DNA from: Dyadobacter sp. MSC1_007
Lineage (GTDB): Bacteria > Bacteroidota > Bacteroidia > Cytophagales > Spirosomataceae
Direction of reading: 5' to 3'
Length of the DNA stretch: 64,000 bases
Assembly: GCF_023667495.1 (NCBI RefSeq)
Contig: NZ_JAMOZL010000006.1
Coordinates: forward strand, 248,001 to 312,000
Below are positions 51,475 through 60,080 of this stretch, in pieces. Within the stretch, counting starts at the first letter, position 1, and each line of letters opens with the position of its first letter. The notes under the pieces are model-generated. The model was not told the origin of the DNA, made no database searches, and was given only the letters and a program-made list of their open reading frames with translations. Position numbers and translations under genes: made by a program.

Positions 51475-53781
51475 TTATTTCAACAGCACCAGATTGCCAT
51501 CAAAGCGATAGGTTTTACCTTTCGTAGTAGGCACCGAAATGGTCTTACTTCCATATCTGATCTTGCACACATTACCAGCTTTGGAGAGGATATTTAGCCC
51601 GGTAAGCCGTTCTTGCTTCCATTCCATGGATATTTCGAAGCCGCCCCTTGCGCAAAGTCCCTTTAAATGACCATCGGGCAAAGCTTTGGGCAATGCGGGC
51701 AAAATATCAAGTTCGTTCAAATGGCTTTGTACCAGCGTCTCTAATATACCGGCGGCGCCGCCGAAGTTACCGTCGATCTGGAACGGCGGGTGTGCATCGA
51801 AGAGGTTAGGGTAGGAGCCGCCTCCGCTCATTTTCTGCCCTGCATCATAAACCGGAGTGAACAATTTGCGGATCATCGTGTACGCATGCTCGCCATCCAG
51901 GAACCGCGCCCAGTAGTTAATTTTCCAGGCCAGACTCCAACCCGTGCCGTCATCGCCCCGGTATTGCAGTGATTTCATCGCCGCTTTGGTAAGGTCCGGC
52001 GTAGCGCGGGGCGTGATCTCTTCGCCTGGGTATACGCCCCACAAATGCGACACGTGGCGGTGATGACTGGTGGTGTCATCAATGTCCGTCATCCATTCCT
52101 GTAACTGTCCATGTTTGCCGATGTGGTTTGGAGCGATCTGGGCAGAAGTATTTTTAAGTTTTTCGGCGAAATCCTTATCTGTATTTAAAATGGCAGCACT
52201 TTCAGCACAAGCCTTGAACAATGCGCGGATGATCTGATGGTCCATCGTAGGGCCAGCCACCAGGCCACCGTTTTCCGGCGAATTAGACGGAGAACTTATC
52301 AGGAAGCCTGATTTAGGATCTTTGACAAGAAAATCCAGGAAGAACGTTGCCGCACCTTTCATGAGCGGATAGGCCGTATTTTTCAAAAACTCCTTATCCT
52401 GGGTAAACCGATAATGCTCCCACAAATGCAGGCTCAGCCAGGCGCCGCCAGTAACCCATATTCCATGGTTTGACGCATTAATAGGAGCAGCGCCGCGCCA
52501 AACGTCGGTATTGTGGTGTACGAGCCAGCCATTGGCATTGTAGTGCTCTTTTGCCACTTCGGCACCCGTTTTGGAAAGGTCTTTGAGCATCGCAAAAAGC
52601 GGCTCATGGCATTCGCTCAGATTGGTCATTTCCGCAGGCCAGTAGTTCATCTCCGTATTGATGTTAACGGTGTATTTACTGTCCCAGGAGGGGTTCAACT
52701 TATGGTTCCACTTGCCTTGCAGGTTAGCCGGATGCGTGCCGGGGCGGCTGCTCGCGATGAGCAGGTAGCGTGCATATTGTACATATAATGCAAGCAGCGC
52801 AGGATCGTCCGGGTTGGTTTTGAAGCTTGACAGCCGCTCGTCGGTTGGTAATGCGGCGTTGGCCTTTTGTGGTAAATCCAAATAGAAACGATTGAACAGC
52901 TGCTGATAGTCGGCCAGATACTCCTTCCTCGCTGGCTCAAATGCGGGTGCGTTCCTGAGAATTTCGGCCGTTTTGGCCGCGGGATTGCCATTTACATGCT
53001 GGTAGTCGACGTAGGTCGTAGCGGCGGAGAGCATTAATGTGGCGCTCGTCGCATTTGCAACCGTCAGCTTGCCGTCCGAAGATTTCAGTTGACCGTCGGT
53101 CGTCACCTTCACACGGGCAATGCCGCTCAGTACACCGTTTTCGACATAGACTTCAAGCATTAATTCATTTTCAGTTGTATTAATTTCCTTTTTCGCATGA
53201 ATGGCGTCCACGCGTACGGAAAAATTTAGCTTACCTTTTTGGTTTGCATTCAATCGGTAGTAGATCGTTTTGGCTGGAAAACTGGCAAACGCCTCACGAG
53301 AATAGCCGACGCCATTGGCCTCGTAGCTCACTTTTGCAGTTGCAGTAGCAAGGTCCAATTCTCTTTTATAGTTAGAGAATTTTGCATGACCGGGCATATC
53401 GATATAAATGTCCCCAAATGCCTGATAAGCCATTTGCCGCATCGGCTGACTCATAAACTCCGCGTTGGCAAGCGCTTCGGCTTCCTTCTGTTTTCCTTCG
53501 TCGAGTAACTTGCGGATCGTGGCTAAATGCGCCGAAGCGCCCTTATGTGCGTAGCTTCTCGGTTCGCCGGTCCATAAAGTCTCTTCATTGAACTGGATTT
53601 GCTCGGTTGCGACGCCTCCGTAAATCATCGCAGCCAGGGCGCCATTGCCGATCGGCAATGCTTCTTCCCATTGTGTTGCCGGTTTTTTATACCAAAGTTT
53701 AAGAGGCTGGCTTTGCTGTGCATCAGCCGTGCCAAACGAAATTAATAGCAGAAAAAAAGTAAAGGGAATGATAAACCTCAT
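51475..53781 (-). CDS. glycoside hydrolase family 95 (alpha-L-fucosidase/galactosidase type)
   Basis: A 768-residue exported enzyme with a signal peptide ('MRFIIPFTFFLLLISFGTADAQ'). The N-terminal beta-sandwich opens with 'LKLWYKKPATQWEEALPIGNGALAAMIYGGVATEQIQFNEETLWTG', the hallmark of GH95. The (alpha/alpha)6 barrel follows, with 'NLQGKWNHKLNPSWDSKYTVNINTEMNYWPAEMTNL' (the catalytic Asn/Asp region) and 'HHRHVSHLWGVYPGEEIT'. The C-terminal sandwich has 'PFQIDGNFGGAAGI'. It removes terminal alpha-1,2-L-fucose or L-galactose from plant or host glycans. No SusCD pair is adjacent, so it is not in an obvious utilisation locus. Confidence 0.94.
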   Translation of the reverse strand: MRFIIPFTFFLLLISFGTADAQQSQPLKLWYKKPATQWEEALPIGNGALAAMIYGGVATEQIQFNEETLWTGEPRSYAHKGASAHLATIRKLLDEGKQKEAEALANAEFMSQPMRQMAYQAFGDIYIDMPGHAKFSNYKRELDLATATAKVSYEANGVGYSREAFASFPAKTIYYRLNANQKGKLNFSVRVDAIHAKKEINTTENELMLEVYVENGVLSGIARVKVTTDGQLKSSDGKLTVANATSATLMLSAATTYVDYQHVNGNPAAKTAEILRNAPAFEPARKEYLADYQQLFNRFYLDLPQKANAALPTDERLSSFKTNPDDPALLALYVQYARYLLIASSRPGTHPANLQGKWNHKLNPSWDSKYTVNINTEMNYWPAEMTNLSECHEPLFAMLKDLSKTGAEVAKEHYNANGWLVHHNTDVWRGAAPINASNHGIWVTGGAWLSLHLWEHYRFTQDKEFLKNTAYPLMKGAATFFLDFLVKDPKSGFLISSPSNSPENGGLVAGPTMDHQIIRALFKACAESAAILNTDKDFAEKLKNTSAQIAPNHIGKHGQLQEWMTDIDDTTSHHRHVSHLWGVYPGEEITPRATPDLTKAAMKSLQYRGDDGTGWSLAWKINYWARFLDGEHAYTMIRKLFTPVYDAGQKMSGGGSYPNLFDAHPPFQIDGNFGGAAGILETLVQSHLNELDILPALPKALPDGHLKGLCARGGFEISMEWKQERLTGLNILSKAGNVCKIRYGSKTISVPTTKGKTYRFDGNLVLLK

Positions 53782-53955
53782 AATGGTTTGGGATCAGTGA
53801 AAAGGTTATTTGGGTCAACATATCTTGTTACCCTGACGTGTTTTTCACAATGTGCCCCGTACAATCCTGGCTGCAAATATTGGTACTTAATTCCTGTCGC
53901 AGATTAGTTTTTCTGACCTGATTACACTACTTTATGTCACCATTTGAATCACACT

Positions 53956-54702
53956 ATGCAACTGACCATTACCAAAACCGGCCTGGAAAAAATAGGGGCA
54001 TTCCGCACAATGTTCCTGCATGAAAACAATTTTCAGTTCGTATGTAACAAGTGCCACGATTACGGTTGGGCCGATACCTGGCTTTTCGAACTGGATGATG
54101 TTGCCATCGGCTACGGGTCGGTGTGGGGAACCGACAGGCGACAGGACCGGGATACCATCTTTGAATTTTACCTCACACTGCCTTACCGGAAATATGCGAG
54201 CACGGTGTTCGATCAGTTCAGGCAGGTAACCAAGGCAATTTGGATAGAAAGCCAGAGTAACGACGTGCTTCTCACTACCATGATGTACCGGTTTTGCGAA
54301 ACCTCGCTTGCTGAGGCGATCCTTTTCGAAGATCATTTTCAAACCAATTTTTCGTTGACGGGCGCCGTATTCCGCAAAAGAAGCAATGATGATCCGATGG
54401 AGGGGGACGAAAGCGACTATGTGATAGAGGCAAACGGAGAGGTCGTGGCAAGTGGCGGGATCATGCTTAACTATAATATCCCTTATGCGGACCTTTACAT
54501 GCAAACAAGGGAAGAATTCAGGCAGCAAGGGTACGCTACGCTGATTGTCCAGGAGCTTAAAAAGATTGCATATGAAATGGGCCGGGTACCTGCTGCCCGT
54601 TGTAATATCCATAACCGCATTTCGCAAGCTACTCTGGAGAAGGCAGGATTTCGGGTCTGTGGTTTTCGTTTGAAAGGCGCATTGCAGAAGTCAGCTGATT
54701 AA
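53956..54702 (+). CDS. GNAT family N-acetyltransferase
   Basis: A 248-residue protein. The C-terminal half carries an acetyl-CoA-binding GNAT domain: 'EVVASGGIMLNYNIPYADLYMQTREEFRQQGYATLIVQELKKIAYEMGRVPAARCNIHNRISQATLEKAGFRVCGF', with the Q/RxxGxA-like 'RQQGYAT' motif. The N-terminal half ('FQFVCNKCHDYGWADTWLFELDDVAIGYGSVWG') resembles a degenerate GNAT fold, so it may be a tandem protein. The acceptor is unknown. A TTG at 53944 opens the frame; the ATG at 53956 is used. The gene is divergent from the GH95 gene. Confidence 0.88.
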   Translation: MQLTITKTGLEKIGAFRTMFLHENNFQFVCNKCHDYGWADTWLFELDDVAIGYGSVWGTDRRQDRDTIFEFYLTLPYRKYASTVFDQFRQVTKAIWIESQSNDVLLTTMMYRFCETSLAEAILFEDHFQTNFSLTGAVFRKRSNDDPMEGDESDYVIEANGEVVASGGIMLNYNIPYADLYMQTREEFRQQGYATLIVQELKKIAYEMGRVPAARCNIHNRISQATLEKAGFRVCGFRLKGALQKSAD

Positions 54703-54796
54703 TCTTTGATGATTTTCAAAATAAATACACACAATTGAAATGCGTGTTGAGGCACACTTTTTGAAGATAGTCGTGATAAATTAAACAACTGAAACC

Positions 54797-55273
54797 ATGG
54801 CTACTACAAAAAGCAATACCAAGGAAGCACCGGCCAAAAAGAAGGCGACCAGCGCTTCTGATTCCAAAACCACCAGCAAAGCCAAGTCGGAGTCAACGAC
54901 TAAAAAGCCCGTAACCTCAACCAGGTCCCAAACGTCGACCAAGTCAAAGACTTCTACGAAATCCCAAACATCAGGTAAGTCGCAGGCATCAAGCAAATCG
55001 CAAACCTCAACCCGGGACCATGACACGATCCGTTCATGGGTCGAAAAGCGGGGCGGTGTACCTGCCATGGTGGAAGGCACCAGCAGTAAAGGTGGTGATG
55101 CAGGGATTTTACGAATAGATTTCCCTGGTTATTCAGGCGAAGGTTCACTGAAGCAAATTTCCTGGGAAGCGTTCTTCGCTAAATTCGATGAAAGCAAACT
55201 GGAATTTTTATACCAGGAAAAAACCGCCGACGGTAAAGAAAGCAGATTTAATAAATTCGTTTCAAGTAATTGA
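54797..55273 (+). CDS. basic KTS-repeat protein with small conserved C-terminal domain
   Basis: A 158-residue protein of two parts. Residues ~1-77 are almost only Lys, Ser, Thr, Gln and Ala, with hexapeptide-like repeats of the form KS(Q/K)(T/A)S(T/G/S) between residues ~43 and 73, giving a highly basic, unstructured, histone-H1-like tail. Residues ~78-158 form a small conserved domain ('HDTIRSWVEKRGGVPAMVEGT...GILRIDFPGYSGEGSLKQISWEAFFAKFDESKLEFLYQ'), seen in Bacteroidota and sometimes mislabelled as a branching enzyme. The tail probably binds nucleic acid. A strong terminator follows. Confidence 0.72.
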   Translation: MATTKSNTKEAPAKKKATSASDSKTTSKAKSESTTKKPVTSTRSQTSTKSKTSTKSQTSGKSQASSKSQTSTRDHDTIRSWVEKRGGVPAMVEGTSSKGGDAGILRIDFPGYSGEGSLKQISWEAFFAKFDESKLEFLYQEKTADGKESRFNKFVSSN

Positions 55274-55300
55274 TAATTAGATTGTTTTATTGTTCTCGTT

Positions 55301-55335
55301 AACGGGAGGCTGCATTTGCGGCCTCCCGTTTTTTT
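55301..55335 (+). terminator. intrinsic terminator after the KTS-repeat gene
   Basis: AACGGGAGGC (55301-55310) pairs perfectly with GCCTCCCGTT (55321-55330) around a 10-nt loop and is followed by a run of seven Ts (55329-55335). Confidence 0.9.
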
Positions 55336-55347
55336 CGAATGCAGCGC

Positions 55348-56292
55348 CTATAAGGTCCAGAGGCTATCGGTAAAATAATTTTTACAATCCATAAAATGCT
55401 CCACCACATTGAAACCGTTTGCCGTTGCGACGTCTTCAATTTCTGCCAGAGTATATTTTTTGGATAATTCAGTCCATATCAGCTCGTGACGATCGAAGTC
55501 GTAGCATTTGTCGGTGTGCTGTACATGAACTTTCTGTGGGACCAGGCTTACCAGATAGCTCCGTACTTCTCCATTGACGGGATTGTAATGGGAATAGAAG
55601 TCAAATTGATTGGTTTTGAAATTGCCGCCCAATTCTCGGTTAATGCGATGTAATAGATTAATATTAAATGCCTTGGTGATGCCGCGCGGATCGTCGTAGG
55701 CACAGCGGATCGTCGCCGGGTTCTTTTGAAGGTCGAAGCCGGTAAGCAGGTAGTCGCCCGGGTTCATACATTTCCGGAAATCGGCGAGCAAGTGGGCAAC
55801 CTCGTGTTGCTCGTAATTCCCGATATTACCTCCAAGAAACAGAAGCAGGCTCGGTACTTTTGAAGCCGCCAGTTCTTCCATCATCAAAAAGTAGTTGCCG
55901 ATCATCGGCTTGATGTGCAATCCGGGCAAATGCCGTAACATATTGGATTCCAGCTCTTCAATGGCCTTGGAAGAAATATCGATCGGGACATAAGTGAAAT
56001 CCACCTGCCGCTCGACCAGCTTTTTCAGTAGCTGCCGCGTTTTGATGCCGTCCCCCGCCCCAAATTCGACGATCTGGAACGGACGGTCAAAGTTTAGTTT
56101 TCCAATGATATTATCCCCTTGCAGCGACAGGATTTCAAATTCGCAGGGTGTGGGATAGTATTCGGGCATCTTCATGATGTCCTGAAAAATACCGCTGCCG
56201 ATATCGTCGTAAAAGTACTTACTCGAAATGTGTTTCAACGGCGCGGATAGCCCCTTATGGATATCTCTTGCAAATGTTTGTGTATCAGTCAT
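55348..56292 (-). CDS. egtD: L-histidine N-alpha-methyltransferase (ergothioneine biosynthesis)
   Basis: A 314-residue SAM-dependent enzyme that trimethylates histidine to hercynine, the first step of ergothioneine synthesis. Family signatures: 'SKYFYDDIGSGIFQDIMKMPEYYPTPCEFEIL' (residues ~24-55), the SAM site 'IVEFGAGDGIKTRQLL' and the histidine-binding region 'FDFYSHYNPVNGEVRSYLVS'. Length is normal. It lies 10 bp after egtB, as the last gene of an operon that also encodes a transporter. Confidence 0.94.
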   Translation of the reverse strand: MTDTQTFARDIHKGLSAPLKHISSKYFYDDIGSGIFQDIMKMPEYYPTPCEFEILSLQGDNIIGKLNFDRPFQIVEFGAGDGIKTRQLLKKLVERQVDFTYVPIDISSKAIEELESNMLRHLPGLHIKPMIGNYFLMMEELAASKVPSLLLFLGGNIGNYEQHEVAHLLADFRKCMNPGDYLLTGFDLQKNPATIRCAYDDPRGITKAFNINLLHRINRELGGNFKTNQFDFYSHYNPVNGEVRSYLVSLVPQKVHVQHTDKCYDFDRHELIWTELSKKYTLAEIEDVATANGFNVVEHFMDCKNYFTDSLWTL

Positions 56293-56302
56293 ATCGCTAT
56301 GG

Positions 56303-57469
56303 TTACTTCACCAGCCGGATGCCGGTGTATTGCCAACGTTCATGTGTGTGAAAGAAATTACGGTAGGTTTTGCGACTGTGCTTGGGCGAAGTGGCAACCG
56401 AAGCGCCACGCAGCACCATCTGGTTTATCATAAACTTGCCATTATACTCGCCCACGGCCCCAGGTGCCTTGCTGAAACCGGGGTAAGGCAGATAAGCGCT
56501 GTTGGTCCATTCCCACCGCTGGCCCCAATCCAGGTTTACGGAGGCTATTTCCCATTCAAATTCGGTTGGCAGTCGCATTCCTTTCCACTGAGCAAATGCG
56601 GTGGCCTCAAAAAAACTGACATGGCTTAAAATGGCGTCAGGATCAACTTTTTTTAGTCCGGCTAATGTGTAGTAATGCCACTCGCCATCAATCTGGTGCC
56701 AGTACATCGGAGAAGTCACAGCATTCGCATTCACCCACGACCAGCCTTCGTCAAGCCAAAGATTGAAGTCGCGGTAACCGCCAGCTTCCATAAATTCCAG
56801 GTATTCGCCATTGGTCACCAGCGCTTTACTGACCTCAAATTCATGCAAATAGACCTTATGCCTGCCTAGTTCATTGTCGAAGCAAAAACCTTCACCCTGA
56901 AAACCGGTGTCGTAAACGCCCTCAGGAATAGTCAAAAAACCTGTTTCAGTGTTTTTGCCTGCCACCAGATTACTTTCCGGCCGGTAAACGGGAAATAAGG
57001 GGTTATGTCCGAGAATGTATTTGATATCCGTTACCAGCAGTTCCTGATGCTGCTGTTCGTGGTGCAAACCCAGTTCTACGAGTGCCAACACCTCCGGATC
57101 GGTCATCCCGTCGAGGAATTCGTTCATTTTGGCGTCTACATATTGGCGGTACGCGTACACAGCTTTCGTGGTCGGCCGTGTAACATTTCCCCTGTCGGTG
57201 CGCAGGGTGCGCTCCCCGACATTGTTATAGTAGCTGTTAAAAAGGTAGTTGAAATCAGGGTCGTAAACGGTGTATCTCGGCTGGAATGCTTTCAGTATAA
57301 ATGTTTCAAAAAACCAGGTCGAATGTGCGAGATGCCATTTGGGAGGGCTTACAAACGCGACTGGCTGTGGCACAAAATCTTCCGTTTCAAGCGGTTCGCA
57401 AATATGTTCGGAATATTTTCTGACACTGTTATACGCTTCGCTAATGCCGGTGGTTTCCATTAGTTGCAT
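56303..57469 (-). CDS. egtB: hercynine oxygenase (ergothioneine biosynthesis protein EgtB)
   Basis: A 388-residue non-haem iron sulfoxide synthase joining hercynine to a thiol. The N-terminal DinB-like domain holds the iron-site histidines in 'WHLAHSTWFFETF' (~residues 46-58) and 'LHHEQQHQELLVTDI' (~139-153). The C-terminal FGE-sulfatase domain includes 'LPTEFEWEIAS', 'QRWEWTNSAY' and the end 'HTHERWQYTGIRLVK'. No egtA, egtC or egtE is in the window, so the donor (cysteine or gamma-glutamylcysteine) is open. Its start overlaps the end of the transporter gene by 29 bp. Confidence 0.94.
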   Translation of the reverse strand: MQLMETTGISEAYNSVRKYSEHICEPLETEDFVPQPVAFVSPPKWHLAHSTWFFETFILKAFQPRYTVYDPDFNYLFNSYYNNVGERTLRTDRGNVTRPTTKAVYAYRQYVDAKMNEFLDGMTDPEVLALVELGLHHEQQHQELLVTDIKYILGHNPLFPVYRPESNLVAGKNTETGFLTIPEGVYDTGFQGEGFCFDNELGRHKVYLHEFEVSKALVTNGEYLEFMEAGGYRDFNLWLDEGWSWVNANAVTSPMYWHQIDGEWHYYTLAGLKKVDPDAILSHVSFFEATAFAQWKGMRLPTEFEWEIASVNLDWGQRWEWTNSAYLPYPGFSKAPGAVGEYNGKFMINQMVLRGASVATSPKHSRKTYRNFFHTHERWQYTGIRLVK

Positions 57470-59018
57470 AGTTTTTCAGATCTGTGATGGTTTGAATGTT
57501 CAAGGATTGTGCCTGCGTACGGCGCATCATAAGCGCATAGGCATTGTTAAAGCCGATGGGTTTGAGCCATTGGAGATTGTATTGTTTTGCGAATTCAGTT
57601 TTGACATATTCATAAACTTTTTCCCGGTTCCCGCCGAGCTCGGCCAGCTTCTTATTATCCGCTTTCAGGATAGCGAGCAGGCCGGTGCCGGTGTATTCCG
57701 GATACATATCGATCTCATTATTAGCCAGTGCGTCAAAACAGATTTTAGTGCCGCCCAGGCCGGTTTTCGTAACCACTTTCAGGTCCGTATTCCCTTCAAT
57801 AAGCTCTTTATACATCTGAATGAGAATATACTGTTCCGCGAAAATCTTGGAGCCAAGCCGGATAGTGCCTGCATTTCCGTTCAACGGACTTTTATAAAGC
57901 CCTTTTCGGATCAGAAATTCATGCGCAACTTTTTCGGGTGTTTGTTTAAGATAGTCTACGCGATAGTTCAGATCCGTCATCAGGGAGTCATTGATAAATC
58001 CAGAAAGTTGTTCAAGCACCGCTTGAAGCTCCGGATATCGGCGCAAAGTTTCCACACGGATCAGCGGCGCGGCATAATAGGGAGGGAAAATATGGCGGTC
58101 GTCTTCCAGGGTAATGAGGTCGAATGCTTTCAGGCGACCGTCGGTGCTATAACCACTGATCACGTCCAGTTTTTTCTCAAATGCGGCCTTATACATCACC
58201 GCATCGCTGATCACCACAGTAGGTATATCCAGCTTATATTTCGATTTAAGCCCTAAATAACCATCTTCACGGCCCATGAACTCCGGAGTAAAACCTCCCA
58301 GCAGTTTACCGCCAGATATTGGTATCAGGTAAAATGAAGAAAGTGCCAGTAGCAGCACCGGCAATATCACAGACACTTTTCGCATTCTTTTCAAACCCGT
58401 TTTTTGAAGCAAGGACAAGAGAAAATCAAGCAGAATAGCCAACAAAGCCGAAGGAATTGCGCCTGCAAGGATCATTTGTGTATTATTAAGGGCGATTCCT
58501 CCGAAAATAAACTCACCCAATCCGCCAGCCGCAATGTAAGCCGCCAAAGTAGCCACACCGACATTGATCACCGTGGCGGTCCTGATCCCGGCCAGTATGA
58601 CCGGCATTGCCAGCGGCAACTCAACACTAACCAGGACCTGGCGGGCTGTCATTCCCATACCCCGTGCCGATTCAGTTACCGAAGGGTCGACGCCAGTGAT
58701 CCCGGTGTAGGTGTTCCGGATAATCGGCAGCAATGCGTAGAGAAACAATGCAGTAATCGCTGGTAATGCTCCGATTCCGAGCAGCGGGATCATAAAGCCC
58801 AGCAATGCAATGCTCGGGATCGTCTGCAATACGCCTGCAATGCCCAACACCAGCCAGGCCGCCTTGCTTTGCCGCGCTATCCAGATGCCCAAAGGCAGCC
58901 CGATAACCACCGCAATGAGCAGGGAAATGCAGGTAAGCCCAATGTGCGCCATTGTCTGCTCCCACAGCTTGCCCGACTGCTGTGCCATAAAAACCCATAA
59001 GCTCTGCTGTTCCTGCAT
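57441..59018 (-). CDS. ABC permease fused to a circularly permuted OpuAC/EgtU-like binding domain
   Basis: A 525-residue protein. Residues ~20-205 are an OpuB/ProW-type permease with five or six helices and the EAA-like loop 'DPSVTESARGMGM'. After a helix at ~214-234 comes a type II substrate-binding domain in swapped order. The usual C-terminal half comes first ('EFMGREDGYLGL', 'YSTDGRL', 'FPPYYAAPLIR', 'LNYRVD', 239-375), then the usual N-terminal half ('IRLGSKIFAEQYILIQMYKELIEGNTDLKV', 'DMYPEYTGTGLL', 'GFNNAYA', 'TITDLK', 386-516). Placed with egtB/egtD, it probably carries ergothioneine or a betaine. ATPase gene upstream overlaps by 1 bp. Confidence 0.88.
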   Translation of the reverse strand: MQEQQSLWVFMAQQSGKLWEQTMAHIGLTCISLLIAVVIGLPLGIWIARQSKAAWLVLGIAGVLQTIPSIALLGFMIPLLGIGALPAITALFLYALLPIIRNTYTGITGVDPSVTESARGMGMTARQVLVSVELPLAMPVILAGIRTATVINVGVATLAAYIAAGGLGEFIFGGIALNNTQMILAGAIPSALLAILLDFLLSLLQKTGLKRMRKVSVILPVLLLALSSFYLIPISGGKLLGGFTPEFMGREDGYLGLKSKYKLDIPTVVISDAVMYKAAFEKKLDVISGYSTDGRLKAFDLITLEDDRHIFPPYYAAPLIRVETLRRYPELQAVLEQLSGFINDSLMTDLNYRVDYLKQTPEKVAHEFLIRKGLYKSPLNGNAGTIRLGSKIFAEQYILIQMYKELIEGNTDLKVVTKTGLGGTKICFDALANNEIDMYPEYTGTGLLAILKADNKKLAELGGNREKVYEYVKTEFAKQYNLQWLKPIGFNNAYALMMRRTQAQSLNIQTITDLKNYATNGNHRH

Positions 59019-59968
59019 TAGCTGTTTTGTCTGGTCCGGCCATACCCTTGATGGATAGCCGCAATGTTGATCGTTTTTATTTCATCCCCGTTTTGCACTG
59101 TCAATTCATCTAATTCATTCATAGACAGTATTTCCAGCGCGTCCAGGAGATTGTTTTCCGGGGCCAGGTTATATTTAGACGTAGTTTTTGAATTTGGTAA
59201 CGCATTCCATACGTCACGAAGCAAAATATTTTTCAGTTCGAGAAAAAATCGTTGCTCGTCGAAGAATGAGCGCACAAAATCATTTGCCGGATTGAATAGC
59301 AAGTCTTTCGCACTGCCTTGCTGTACGATCTCGCCTTTATCCATGAGACATATCCGATCGCCCAGTTCCAATGCTTCCTGAACGTCGTGCGTAACCAGCA
59401 CCACCGTCTTTTTCTTCAATTCGGGAAGTTGAGCAAATTCTTTGCGTACACCAGCCCGTGTTACAGGATCCAGCGCGCCGAACGGCTCGTCCATTAACAG
59501 CACTGGCGGATCGGCAATGAGCGCCCGCGCGACAGCAACACGCTGTTTCTGGCCGCCGCTTAACTCGTCGGGATATTTTTTCAGGAATTCGGAAGGTGGA
59601 AGTTTGAGCCTGTTGAGTAGCTTCTCTGTCTGGTCTGCTACATTTTGGGCGCTCCATCCCAGCAGTTTCGGAACGACAGCAATATTCTCTGCGACTGTGA
59701 AATGCGGGAACAACCCGTTATTTTGGGAAACGTAGCCAATAGTACGTCTCAGCAATTCAGGGTTTTCTTCAAATATACTTTTCCCGTTGATATAAATGCT
59801 TCCGGAAGTTGCTTCTATCAGCCGGTTGAGCATTTTGAGAGTGGTAGTCTTGCCGCAACCGCTGGTACCAAGCAGGACCATCGTCTCACCTTCTTTTACT
59901 TCGAAGGAAATGTTTTTAACTGCCTGTACACCATTAAAATGCTTACTGATTTGGTCGGCAACGATCAT
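59018..59968 (-). CDS. ABC transporter ATP-binding protein (OpuBA/ProV/EgtUA-like)
   Basis: A 316-residue ATPase. Walker A is 'GTSGCGKTT' (residues ~33-41), the signature is 'LSGGQKQR', Walker B is 'LLMDEPFGALD', and the switch histidine is in 'VLVTHD'. The C-terminal ~75 residues ('ILLRDVWNALPNSKTT...LDALEILSMNELDELTVQNGDEIKTINIAAI') look like the remains of one CBS-type regulatory domain, as in osmolyte transporters. It energises the permease/binding protein whose gene overlaps its stop by 1 bp. Together with egtB and egtD it forms a four-gene operon. Confidence 0.93.
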   Translation of the reverse strand: MIVADQISKHFNGVQAVKNISFEVKEGETMVLLGTSGCGKTTTLKMLNRLIEATSGSIYINGKSIFEENPELLRRTIGYVSQNNGLFPHFTVAENIAVVPKLLGWSAQNVADQTEKLLNRLKLPPSEFLKKYPDELSGGQKQRVAVARALIADPPVLLMDEPFGALDPVTRAGVRKEFAQLPELKKKTVVLVTHDVQEALELGDRICLMDKGEIVQQGSAKDLLFNPANDFVRSFFDEQRFFLELKNILLRDVWNALPNSKTTSKYNLAPENNLLDALEILSMNELDELTVQNGDEIKTINIAAIHQGYGRTRQNS

Positions 59969-60022
59969 GATACTCGGTTACAGTTGGGTGGTTCAGGAGC
60001 TGCAAACTGTCTTTGCGCGTTC

Positions 60023-60069
60023 TTTTTGTACATAAATTAGAAGGAAAACGATCCATTTACGTACAAAAA
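60023..60069. promoter_or_regulatory. inverted repeat upstream of the ergothioneine/transport operon
   Basis: TTTTTGTAC (60023-60031) and GTACAAAAA (60061-60069) are perfect inverted arms 29 bp apart. They fill the 112-bp gap before the ATPase gene, so they may be operator half-sites for the operon. Confidence 0.4.
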
Positions 60070-60080
60070 AGCGAAAGCGA

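Noticed and set aside
57270..58256. Long open frame (328 codons) on the + strand
   Set aside because: It is antisense to egtB and the permease fusion, both of which have clear family motifs; its translation has none and starts in mid-gene.
57441..59018. Swapped binding-domain halves explained by a frameshift or gene fusion error
   Set aside because: Both halves and the permease lie in one uninterrupted frame and the junction falls at the hinge, so no frameshift is needed. A rearrangement in assembly cannot be excluded from sequence alone.
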